Shown: in pieces, positions 53,441 through 63,007 of the stretch
Layout: every line of letters begins with the position of its first letter
Position numbering within the stretch: position 1 is the first letter of the stretch
Made by a program: the position numbers and the translations under genes
Notes under the pieces: generated by a model
The model's input: the letters and a program-made list of their open reading frames with translations, nothing else
Database searches by the model: none
Told to the model about the DNA's origin: nothing
Assembly (NCBI GenBank): GCA_030762935.1
Contig: CM060899.1
Span: 62,546,501-62,610,500 of the forward strand
DNA: 64,000 nucleotides
Origin: Hymenopus coronatus
Lineage: Eukaryota > Arthropoda > Insecta > Mantodea > Hymenopodidae
Direction of reading: 5' to 3'

Positions 53441-54027
53441 GTGCGTGCGTGCGTGTCTGGTAGGCTCGTGGTGAGCTTAGGTGTTGTTGCTGTGTACCTC
53501 CTGGTAAGGGTTTAACCACAGGAATGAGGTGAAGGTTAAGCTTTTAATTTTGTAGTTTTCGAGTGTTGGGAGGTAGCGCTGGTAGGCTCCTCGAGCGGTT
53601 GCATTATTTCAGGAGCAGCATCCTTTCCTCTGCTCCGCTGGTGTTTATTTTTATTTAATTATGGTGGTGAAAATTTTGATAGACCTCTCCCAATGGGAGG
53701 AGGGGAGTGCTTTGTTCAGCTATTACGCTGTTGGCTGGTTTAAAGCTGTTGTTACCGGGGGTGCCCACAAGCCATGCGGGGAAGCCGGAACCGCCTCTTT
53801 CGGAGAAATCTGAGAAGTGCGTTCTCATGGTCGCCCAATCTGGCACAACATTTTTGAGCCCGGCGCCTAATAACATCTTCCACATATGGGAGGGCCGAAG
53901 CTTCATGTAGTAGCCTCAAAGGGAAACGTCGACATACAGAATATATGGACTGGAGTCCTCTATTCTGTACCCACTGTAACCAGAGAAGCCAGGAGTCTGC
54001 TGCCATACTCCACACTTCGCAGGCGGT
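53441..54027 (-). pseudogene. LINE 3' end, minus strand, 5'-truncated
   Basis: The minus strand reads LLWLQWVQNRGLQSIYSVCR, RFPLRLLHE and LPYVEDVIRRRAQKCCARLG, then a 3' UTR ending in a (CACG)n-like tail at about 53425-53450. It is nearly identical to the plus-strand fragment at 54615-55434. Its 5' end abuts a mariner that starts at 54038. Confidence 0.8.
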
Positions 54028-54209
54028 ACTGGCGTTACGAGGGCCACTATTTATATTTTGAGCCTTGGCAACACTGATTGCTGTAGGAGCCATCTGGTGT
54101 TTCCACTGAAAAGTTTGACATTGTTGGCCTTAACCTACTTCAGATATTTTGTCAATAGAGCGCTATTTGTGTTGTTTACAGCGACTTTAAAATTGGGTCT
54201 CAACGAGAA

Positions 54210-54614
54210 GATGGAATTAACTCGTAAAAATGTTCATACGATGATTTATTATGCTTTTTGACGTGGATTATCAAGACAAGAGTGCATTGATGAACTTACT
54301 ACTAAATTTAGCGATGAAGCTCCATCCTTTGTCACTGTGACTGGTTGGTATAAAAGAGTGAATCGTGGCCGCCGTTCTCTCTCTGACGAAATTCGAGAAG
54401 GTCGTCCAAAATCAGTTGTGCCAGAAAATAGTGAATGCTGTGCAAACATTGATAGTGCAAGAGCATGCCAGATATTGTGATATACAGGCAACCCAAAGCA
54501 TTAGTTGTACCAGTATATACATATATATAACTTGCATGATCATTTAGCCGTGGAAAAGGTTTACTCCCGTTGGATCCTACATAATTGTCACAATCTCAAA
54601 AGGATGCTCGTGCA
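54210..54614 (+). pseudogene. Mariner transposase, N-terminal half
   Basis: MELTRKNVHTMIYYAF (stop at 54258), then RQECIDELTTKFSDEAPSF, VNRGRRSLSDEIREGRPKSV, and HLAVEKVYSRWI with LSQSQKDARAK in the neighbouring frame. This is the HTH part of a mariner with the WIPHNL-like motif damaged. It breaks off at about 54614 where LINE sequence starts. Confidence 0.82.
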
Positions 54615-55434
54615 AAAGTCATGCTGTTTTATTCACCAGAAAACTCACCGCCGTAGCCCAGATACCCAACTTTTCCCACCAAGGCCAGAGGATACAGTGG
54701 GGAAATTCCATCAAATACCTAGGCGTCACTCTTGATAAAGGCCTAACTTTTCGTGAATACGTGCGGGGAACGTCGGACAGAGCGACATTCACTCTGTTCT
54801 GTCCTCCCAAATGCCGGTCCACTTAAAGTTACGTCTTTTTAAGGCGCTCATAGTCCCCCTGATGCTCTATGCCTGCGAAGTGTGGGGCATGGCAGCAGAA
54901 TCCTGACTTCTCTGGTTACAGCAGATACAGAATAGAGGACTCCGGTCAATCTATTCTGTATGTCGACGTTTCCCGTTGAGGCTACTACATGAAGATTCGG
55001 CCCTCCCATATGTGGAAGATGTTATTAGGCGCCGGGCTCAAAAATTCTACGCCAGATTGGGCGAACATAAGAATGCACTTGTCAGATCGCTGGGGGAGTA
55101 CTTGCCCACTGAACGCCGATACAGGTGGTATCGGGTTTCTCGGTAACAACGGCTTCAAACCAGCGAACAGCGAAATAGCTGAACTAAGTAATCCCCCCTC
55201 CCAACATCAGCGGAGCAGAAAAAAAGGATGCTGCTCCTAAAAATGCAACCGTTCAAGGAGCCTATCTAGCGCTACCTCCTCAACATCATCACCCGAAACC
55301 TCAAATTACAAAACCTTAACCATCCACCTCATTCCTGTGGTTAAACCCTTACCAGGGTAGGTACACAGAAGCTACACCCAGCCTCACCACGAGTCTACCA
55401 GATCATCGACGGACGGACGGACGGATTCTCGTAT
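54615..55434 (+). pseudogene. LINE 3' fragment inserted in the mariner
   Basis: Reads KSHAVLFTRKLTAVAQ, IQWGNSIKYLGVTLDKGL (RT thumb motif), LLWLQQIQNRGLRSIYSVCR and LPYVEDVIRRRAQKFYARLG with frame changes. The 3' UTR ends in a (CGGA)n tail at 55405-55425. It is the same family as 53441-54027 in the opposite orientation. 5'-truncated, as typical for target-primed insertion. Confidence 0.82.
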
Positions 55435-56056
55435 CGATACTCAAGAACTACAATGATGGAACTTCAAAAGATTGCAACGAAGCCTGGATCTAAATATACG
55501 AGCCGGAACATAAACAGCAGTCGACTCTGTGGGTGTTTCCAGATGAACCAAAGGCAACAAAAGTTGTTCACCCTCCAAAACACTTCGAAACAAATGGTCG
55601 CCTGTTTTGTTTTCTTTCTTTATAAAAATTGGTAATGTGGGAACAGTGCCTTTAGAGGAACATAAAGCGGTCAATTCTAAATGGTACACAACCATTTGTT
55701 TGCCAGAAGTGTTCGGTGAAATAAGGAAAACAAACAAGTGTCGTCGAATTGTTCATCAAGAAAATGCGAGCACTCACGCATCTCGTTTAACAACCGACTA
55801 TTTGATCACTCAAAAAATTGAATTTATCACTCATCCGCCTTACAGTCCTGATTTGGCTCTCAGTGACTTCTTTTTGTTCCCGAACATCAAGAATAAAATG
55901 CGTGGACAACAATTTTCGTCGGCAGAAGTCGAAGATGCGTTCAAAAACCGTAGTTTAAAGGTGTCTCAAACAGATTGGAACAAGTGCGAGGGAAAATGGC
56001 TCGAAAGCATGCAAAATTGTACTGATAGTAAAGAAGAGTATTTCGAGGAACAATAA
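55435..56056 (+). pseudogene. Mariner transposase, C-terminal half
   Basis: Starts ILKNYNDGTSKD with TGDESW reduced to EAWI. The first catalytic Asp region is deleted. Then LWVFPDEPKATKVVHPP, and from 55607 an open 149-codon frame: KWYTTICLPEVFGEIRKTNK, HQENASTHAS (second catalytic position Asp changed to Glu), HPPYSPDLALSDFFLFPNIK (third Asp), ending KEEYFEEQ at TAA 56054. The catalytic triad is broken. Confidence 0.85.
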
Positions 56057-56073
56057 AGTAATTTCTAATGACA

Positions 56074-56896
56074 AATTTCACCGGAAATACATGTTTTGGG
56101 TCCCCCTGAATTAAAAAAAATACATTTTCAGAAAAAGGTCCGTGTGTGCGTGTAAGTGTCTGTGTGAGTGTGTGTATGTGTATCTGTGGACAGCATAGCT
56201 CAAAAACGAAAATACCGTTTAATACCAAACTTGGTATTTAAATTTGGTATCGTCCAAGGATGCGACACACATATTTTCAAGAAAATCCCCCACCTCAACT
56301 ACCCTTTACATGGAACTTTTTTCGAAAACTTTGGTTTTCTTAAAAATGGCTCTAACGATTTTGATTAAAATATTGTATATTAAAGATATTTACCTGAGAA
56401 ATAAAATGTATAACTTGAATTTTCTGCGAATAGCCTCTGAAGACTACTTTATTCTGGATCAATTTTAGGGAATTTTGCGTAACTGCTATACCAGATGGAC
56501 AAAAACTTACCACACCAAAAATGTAGAGCACTTTAAAACACACAATTTATGTTATATACTTTTTTTTTTTTTTCGTGAGGTTGGTCGTTTTTTAGATTTT
56601 CCTTGTTTTTGGTTCAGCTTTGGAAAACGTAGATATATACTTTTCTCATGCAGGAATTTGTCATCTCCTGTCCATACAAACAAAGGAACTTCAGTCACAT
56701 AGCAACCAGCTTTTGACTATCACTTTAACCTATGGTATGCCCTTATTTTCTTCTACTTATAAGGAAGCACGTAATAAGACTATTTCTGCTAATTTTTTCT
56801 CGATTAGCATGAAATAAATAGAAGCATAAGTTTTTTATCAATAATTTGTTACAGAGATGTAGAGAAAGTCATGTGAATGGAACACATCAGATTTTT
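56074..56896 (+). repeat. R1 repeat, lacking the 5' palindrome
   Basis: Begins ATTTCACCGGAAATAC, immediately after the mariner coding region. It has an expanded microsatellite (GTGTGTGCGTGTAAGTGTCTG) and ends GAATGGAACACATCAGATTTTTTTTT. Confidence 0.87.
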
Positions 56897-57146
56897 TTTT
56901 TATTTGTAATTGACATTGCTACAGAATGTAATTTGTTCTGGTAGATAAACTTATCTATCTACACATAAGAGTTTTAAATTTATAAACAGTATCGATTAGA
57001 GAAATGTATACAAATGCAATACATAAGATGTGTATGAACAATACGATGTTCTAAGAGTGTAAATGTGAGATACCTAAGAGAAAATGCATGTCTGTGAAAG
57101 GGGAGGTTCGAGATAGCAGCTCTAGCCTTCAAAATCGATACTTACC

Positions 57147-57245
57147 TGGCGAACATTTCTGAGGCTTCTTTTACACTCGCAGCTTGGTTCATACACGTGC
57201 CTTGGGTCTTCCTTCCGTCCACCTCGTTCCTTTACATCCCACATT
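57147..57245 (-). other. Candidate exon ending in a strong splice donor
   Basis: The minus strand has an open 33-codon frame starting ATG at 57245 (MWDVKERGGRKEDPRHVYEP, then Cys-rich SCECKRSLRNVRQ) that runs to a consensus donor CAG|GTAAGT at 57146. It lies in unique sequence between R1 copies and in the otd orientation, upstream of the homeodomain exon. It could be a 5'-untranslated or N-terminal exon of otd, an unrelated exon, or chance. No domain is recognised. Confidence 0.3.
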
Positions 57246-57384
57246 TTACTTAAAACATGTTGCAAGAGTCTAAGATACCTACTCTCTGTTCTTCAGTGAA
57301 AACATCTGAGGAATTCTATTCATATAACTTATTCCCTCTTTCTGTCTATCTCCTGTCGTTTATTAGAGATTACGAAAACTTATT

Positions 57385-57505
57385 ACTTTCTCCACCCAAA
57401 AATTCTATACCGAGATTTCTCCACAAATACACGTTTAGGGTCCCCTGTATCCAAAACAACAAACTTGTATTTCAGTTCAGCATCTTCGAGAAAAATCACG
57501 TCTTC
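57385..57505 (+). repeat. R1 repeat, 5' fragment
   Basis: TTACTTTCTCCACCCAAAAA, CTATACCGAGATTTC and AGGGTCCCCTGTATCC, then a jump to the AGCATCTTCGAGAAAAATC segment. It has lost the palindrome and most of the body. Confidence 0.7.
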
Positions 57506-57534
57506 CCGTTTGAAAAAAAAAAAAGTTGAAGTTT

Positions 57535-58042
57535 CTAAACTTCAAATATCTCGAAAATGGTTAACTCTACAAAATAAATGTATAGTACATAAATTGTGTG
57601 TTTTAACGTGTTCTACATTTTTTGTGTGCTAAGTTTTTGTCCATCTCTTACCGTTTAGAGCTATGGGAAATTCCGTAAAATTCATCCAGAATAAAGTACT
57701 CTTCAGAGGCTAGTCCCAGAAAATTCAAGATAGACATTTCATTTGTCAGGAAAATATATTTAATATACGATATTTTAATCAAAATCGTTTGAGTCATTTT
57801 TCATAAAATCAATGTTTTTGAAAAACGTTCCATGTAAAGGGTAGTTAGAGATGGGAAGATTTTCTTGAAAATCTTCGTGTCGTATCCTTGGAAGATACCA
57901 AACTTAAATACCAACACCAATGCCCTTTTTGGATTCAGGAGGTCCTGAAAAAGTATTTATGGTGAAATCTCGGTATCGAATTTTTGGGTGCAATACAATA
58001 TTTCCTCTATACACTATGTACATAGTACGTATAGAGAAAGTA
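57535..58042 (-). repeat. R1 repeat, minus strand, 5' two thirds
   Basis: From AATATCTCGAAAATGGTTAA to the palindrome ACTATGTACATAGT and TAGAGAAAGTA at 58032-58042. The microsatellite block is deleted (ACCAACACCAATGCCC junction at 57911). Confidence 0.85.
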
Positions 58043-58389
58043 AAAATTACAACAACAAAAATTGATATACAGTGCCTTTATCTGTCCTTTCATCATCCAG
58101 GCATGCTGCACCTCCGATTATTTAATCTGATCCCACCCCGTCCTAATTCTCAGTCGAGATAGAGCACCCCACCTGCGCCTAGGCGCACCCCATCATGTTT
58201 TGTCCGTGAGAGTGAGGCTTTCTTAGCGGTAGAGAGCAGTTTCACTCTTACGAAATTACTTTCAGCTACATTGTATATAAAGGGAAAGAAAAGCAAAATC
58301 AGTCTGTGAAGGTTGTCACTTCTAATCAAGTTAAGAATCTGCTGTTACTTTCATAAACATGTGTGCTCTATATACTAATGTAATTAAAA
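58043..58389. other. No recognisable feature
   Basis: Short C-rich stretch (GCGCCTAGGCGCACCCC, in part palindromic) near 58165, otherwise unassigned. Confidence 0.45.
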
Positions 58390-58391
58390 TA

Positions 58392-58500
58392 CAGGGTGTA
58401 CGTAAATGAATATCGGGATTTTAACTCTTTATAATATTTATTACATTTTACTTACAGTTATAAATGATATGTCAAATGAAAAAGTAACCCAAACAGTTTT
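58392..58500 (+). repeat. Left long terminal inverted repeat
   Basis: Begins CAGGGTGTACGTAAATGAAT and ends AACCCAAACAGTTTT. Paired with 59627-59734. Confidence 0.93.
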
Positions 58501-58572
58501 GTTTGTTGGCACAAGTGCGCATGTGCGTGCAATGTTTCTGCCGCAATCCACTAGACAGCGGTAGTAGCAAAG

Positions 58573-59580
58573 ATGGCGACTAGTAAACAGAAAGCGTTTT
58601 GTGTTTTGCAGTTTGCAAAGATCGAATCTGTAGTTACTGTGCAACGTGCGTTCCGTAGTAAGTTCGGTTGTGATCCTCCTAGTGATAAAAACATTCGTAG
58701 ATGGTATAATCAGTTTGAAGATACCGGCTGCCTTTGTAAAGGGAAGAGCACGGGACGACCAGGAGTAAGTGAAGAGACTCTTGAGCGAGTGAGAGAGTCG
58801 TTCACTCGTAGCCCAAAGAAATCAGTCCGGAAGGCTAGTCGTGAATTACAAGTTCCTGTACCGAATGTTTGGTAAGTTGTAAGAAAACGCTTACAGCTAC
58901 GTCCTTATCGTTTACAGTTATTACAGGCTCTAAAGCCGACAGACCACGGATTAAGTGCCAAATTCGCAAACGACATGTTTCATGACGATTTTGTGGATCG
59001 TGTTGTCTTCAGTGATGAATCGACATTTCACCTTAGTGGACATGTTAACACCCATAATGTGCGCATCTGGGGCTCAGAAAATCCTCACGAGATGGTACAA
59101 ATGCAACGAGATTCCCCTAAAGCGAATGCTTTTTGTGCCGTATCCCGGCGAAAAGTTTATAGGTCTTTCGTTTTTGGTGAACCTACTGTAACTGGCACTT
59201 CTTACCTTGATACACTAGATCAATGGCTCTTCCCTCAGTTGGAAGAAAATGAGCCAGAGAACTTCATTTTCCAGCAGGATGGTGCGCCACCTCACTGGCA
59301 TAACGAAGTACGCGATTGGTTGAACGTCACTGTACCCGAGCGCTGGATAGGCCGCAAGGGCCCCAATGATAGGGCTTGTTATGCATGGCCTCCACGTTCT
59401 CCTGACCTAACACCATGCGATTTTTACCTTTGCGACTTCATCAAGGATCGTGTGTACGCGCCTCCTATACCAGATGACCTCCCTGAATTAAGAAACCGGA
59501 TTGAAGCAGCTGTTGCTACAATTACTGAATACACACTTATCAACGTTTGGGAAGAACTCGGCTATAGACTTGATGTTTGA
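58573..59580 (+). pseudogene. DDxD transposase with one in-frame stop
   Basis: A single frame of 335 codons from ATG 58573 to TGA 59578, interrupted only by TAA at 58873-58875 (codon 101, after VPVPNVW). N-terminal HTH region 1-100 (FRSKFGCDPPSDKNIRRWYN; GRPGVSEETLERV). Catalytic region: Asp148 in VFSDEST, Asp236 in FIFQQDGAPPHW, Asp283 in WPPRSPDLTPCDFYL. The gap between the second and third Asp is 46 residues, longer than mariner (34) because of an insert RWIGRKGPNDRACYAW. This arrangement is characteristic of an arthropod-rich Tc1/mariner-superfamily group whose name I cannot give with certainty. Apart from the stop the copy looks young. Confidence 0.9.
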
Positions 59581-59626
59581 CGTGTGACAAAGGGTAGTCA
59601 CATTGAACATTTATAAGCTTCTTGGT

Positions 59627-59734
59627 AAAACTGTTTGAGTTGCTTTTTCATTTGACATATCATTCATAACTGTAAGTTGAATGTAATAAATATTATAAAG
59701 AGTTAAAACCCCGATATTCATGTATATACACCTG
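59627..59734 (-). repeat. Right long terminal inverted repeat
   Basis: AAAACTGTTTGAGTTGC to ACACCTG, the inverse of 58392-58500 with scattered mismatches. Confidence 0.93.
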
Positions 59735-59889
59735 TATATGCTGTGAGAAAATCAGGTGTAAAATTACATAAAATAAATTATTACTTCCATGGTGTCCAAA
59801 GCTTTTAACTACAGTGAAAGAATATTTTGAAATATTTATTTGTTAAAGAAGATCATCTGAACGTAATATGTATGTTTAGATTGTCTTAT

Positions 59890-60458
59890 TACTTTCTCTA
59901 AACGTCCTATGTACAGTGTAAAGAGAAGGCATTGTAATGCACCCAAAATTCGATAAGGAGATTTCACAGGGAATTCATGTTTTGGGTCCCCCTGAATCCA
60001 AAAACAGCATTTCTTAGAAAAAGGTCCTTGTGTGTGTGTCTGTGGATAGCATAGCTCAAAAACAAAAAGACTGTTAAATACCAAACTTGTTATTTAAATT
60101 TGGTATCTTCCAAGGATGCAACACAAAGATTTTCAATAAAATCTCTCAACCCCCAACTACCCTTTTCTTGGGACTTTTTTCGAAAATTTTGATTTTCTCA
60201 AAAATGGCTCTAACAATTTTGATTAAAATGTCGTATATTAAAGATATTTAGATGACAAATTAAACGTATATCTTGAATTTTCTGGGAATAGTCTCTGAAG
60301 ACTAATTTATTCTGGATACATTTTAAAGAATTTTACATAACTGGTAAACTGTAAGATACAGACTAAGCTAATTTAATAGAGAATGTAGAGCTCGTTAAAA
60401 CACACAATTTATGTTATATCCTTTTTTTTTTTTTTTTTTTCGTAGAGTTGATCATTTT
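59890..60458 (+). repeat. R1 repeat, outer copy, left part
   Basis: TACTTTCTCTAAACGTCCTA start (preceded by CTTAT) with a weakened palindrome. It runs to TCGTAGAGTTGATCATTTT, where a younger R1 is inserted. It continues at 61288. Confidence 0.88.
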
Positions 60459-61287
60459 TACTTTCTCTATGCGCACTATGTACATAGTGTATAGAGAAGG
60501 TACTGCACTCCACCCAAAAATTCGATACCGAGATTTCACCGGAAATATATGTTTTAGGGTCCCCAATATCCAAAAAAAGCATTTTCACAAAAAGGTCCGT
60601 GTGTATGTCCGTGTGTCCGTGTGTTTGTGAACACGATAACTCAAAAACGAAAAGTCGGTAAAATACCAAACTTGGTATTTAAGTTTAGTATCTCCCAGGG
60701 ATGCGACACGAAGGTTTTGAGAAAAGTCCCCCCACCCCCAACTACCCTTTACATGGAGCTTTTTTTGAAAATTTTGATTTTCTCAAAAATGGCTCTAACG
60801 ATTTTGATAAAAATTTGTATATCAAACATAAATGTATATCTGGAATTTTCTAGGAATAGCCTCTGAAGTGTAATTTATTCTGGACGAATTTTACTGCTAA
60901 ACCGTAAGAAATGGACAAAACTTACTATACAAAAAATGTAGAGCGCGTTAAAACACACAATTTATGTTATATAAATTTTTTTCGTGGAGTTCGTCGTTTT
61001 TAAGACATTCCTTATTTTTGGTTTCTGCTATGAAAAACTTATATTTTTCTCATACAGGAACTTGTCAACTCCGATCCATATAAACAAAGGAACTTCATTG
61101 ACATAGCAACCTCACTTTAACTTAAGGTAGTCCCTTATTTCGCTCCTACTTACAAGGAAGCAAGTAATAAGACTATTTCTGTTAATTTTTCTGATTAGCA
61201 TAAAGTAAATAGAAGTATAAGCTTTTTAAGAATAATTTGTTGCTGGGATATAGAGAAAGTCATGTGAATGGTACACATCAGATTTTT
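60459..61287 (+). repeat. R1 repeat, full length (829 bp), inserted in R1
   Basis: TACTTTCTCTATGCGCACTA start, GTGTGTCCGTGTGTTTGTG block, body, GGTACACATCAGATTTTT end. The outer element joins across it as GTTGATCATTTTT / GAGATATTGC, equivalent to GTTGATCGTTTTTGAGATATT in uninterrupted copies. Confidence 0.93.
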
Positions 61288-61874
61288 GAGATATTGCATG
61301 TTATTGGTTGTAGTTTTAAAATACTTATACCTCTGTCATGCAGGAATTTGTAAACTTCTGTCCATAGAAACAAAGGAACTTCAGTCACATAGCAACCAGC
61401 TTTTGACTATCACTTTAAACTATGGTTCTCCCTTATTTCGCTTCTACTTACAAGGAAGCAAGTAATAAGACTATTTCTGTTAATTTTTCTGATTAGCATA
61501 AAGTAAATAGAAGTATAAGCTTTTTAAGAATAATTTGTTGCAGGGATATAGAGAAAGTCATGTGAATGGTACACATCATATTTTTGAGATATTGCATGTT
61601 ATTGGTTTTAGTTTTAAAATACTTATACCTCTGTCATGCAGGAATTTGTAAACTTCTGTCCATAGAAACAAAGGAACTTCAGTCACATAGCAACCAGCTT
61701 TTGACTATCACTTTAACCTATTTCGCTTCTACTTACAAGGAAGCAAGTAATAGGATATTTCTGCTGATTTTTTTTCTGGATTAGTAGGCAGTAGATAGAA
61801 GAATTAGCTTTTTAGCAGTAATTTGTTGCAGAGATGTAGAGAAAGTTATTAAAACGGAAAACATCAGATTTTAT
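61288..61874 (+). repeat. R1 outer copy, right part, with 298-bp tandem duplication
   Basis: GAGATATTGCATGTTATTGG occurs at 61288 and again at 61586, each followed by the same R1 3' segment ending in CACATCA(G/T)ATTTTT. The two units differ by few substitutions and a short deletion in the second, so the duplication is recent. Confidence 0.9.
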
Positions 61875-62324
61875 TTTTTAATGTAGTGTTGAACCGTTTC
61901 TATGCACAGTACATACAAGCTGAGACAGCGCGGCCGGCAATAGTAAACGGTCTGCAGTGGTAGCGATTACTCTCAAACAATGGAGTCCATTAACTCTGGC
62001 GAGGGAGACTCTGAGGTGACAAGAGCCACCACATTCTGTCATGAATGACTAGGTATATCTATTTAAATTAAACTATACACGTAGGGGAGACTAGGGCAAT
62101 GACGGTCACTTAAGGGAAGTCGCTGTGATAGGCTTAGAGTAGGAGTTTAAAAGTGTCATTTTTATGTCAATTTTTAGTTTGGTTCTTTACCTAAATGTAT
62201 GCTAAGAAGAACTTTATTTAAGAAATTACTTCTTACCTTAATGATGCGACATTTAAGTGATGTCACTGGCCGGGATTACCTATACATGCGGGTAATACCG
62301 CTCACTATATACAAATCTACTATT
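61875..62324. other. No recognisable feature
   Basis: Contains GACAGCGCGGCCGGCAATAG and GGGGAGACTAGGGCAATGAC blocks that look repeat-derived, but I have no second copy in the window. No ORF. Confidence 0.45.
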
Positions 62325-62384
62325 GTGTTCCATTCACGTGACTTTCTCTACACCTCTACAACAAATTATTGTTAAAAAGCTTAT
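62325..62384 (-). repeat. R1 repeat, minus-strand 3' tip
   Basis: GTGTTCCATTCACGTGACTT to AAAAAGCTTAT, the inverse of the R1 3' end, cut by the plus-strand R1 at 62385. Confidence 0.75.
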
Positions 62385-63007
62385 TACTTTCTCTTGCCCC
62401 GTATGTACAATGTACATAGGGATAGAGAAGTATTGCATTCCACCCAAAAAATTCGATGTCGAGATTTCACCGGAAATACTTGTTTTAGGACCCCCTGAAT
62501 CCAAAAAAAAGTATTTCCAGCAAAAGGTCCGTGTGTGTGTCCGTGTGTATGTGAGCACGGTAACTCAAAAACCAAAAGTCGTTAAATACCAAACATGGTA
62601 TTTAAGTTTAGTATCTTCCAGGGATGCGACACGAAGATTTTGAGAAAAATCCCACCACCCCCAACTGCCCTTTACATGGAACTTTTTTCGAAAATTTTGA
62701 TTTTCTCAAAAATAGCTCTAACGATTTTGATTAAAAGTTCGTATATTTTGAATTTTCTGGAAATAGCCTCTGAAGAGTAGTTTATTCTGGATGAATTTTA
62801 CTGAGTTTTGAATAACTGCTAAACTGTAAGAGATGGACAAAAACTTAATGCACAGAAAAGGTAGAGCACGTTAAAACGTACAATTTATGTAATATACATT
62901 TTTTTCGTGAGTTCGTCGTTTTTGAGACATTCCTTATTTTTGGTTTCTGCTATGAAAAACTTATACTTTTCTCATACAGGAACTTGCCAACTCCTATCCA
63001 TATAAAC
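62385..63007 (+). repeat. R1 repeat, alternative-palindrome subtype, cut by hAT
   Basis: TACTTTCTCTTGCCCCGTAT start with ATGTACAATGTACAT palindrome and TCCGTGTGTGTGTCCGTGTG block. It proceeds to ACTCCTATCCATATAAAC, where a hAT terminus begins. The last about 200 bp would lie beyond that element, outside the window. Confidence 0.9.

Larger units (their letters stand above)
54038..56073 (+). mobile_element. Mariner element (third family), split by a LINE
   Basis: Left end CGAGGGCCACTATTTATA preceded by TA (54036-54037). Transposase segments lie at 54210-54614 and 55435-56056. The right terminus is lost where an R1 copy begins (56074). The LINE insertion at 54615-55434 separates the halves. Confidence 0.78.
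58392..59734 (+). mobile_element. Tc1/mariner-superfamily element with ~108-bp inverted repeats
   Basis: TA (58390-58391 and 59735-59736) flanks both ends. Terminal inverted repeats at 58392-58500 and 59627-59734 match at roughly 90%, and share AATATCGGG, TTTTAACTCTTTATAATATT and GATATGTCAAATGAAAAAG. It encodes one transposase with a single internal stop. Complete structure, 1343 bp. Confidence 0.93.
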
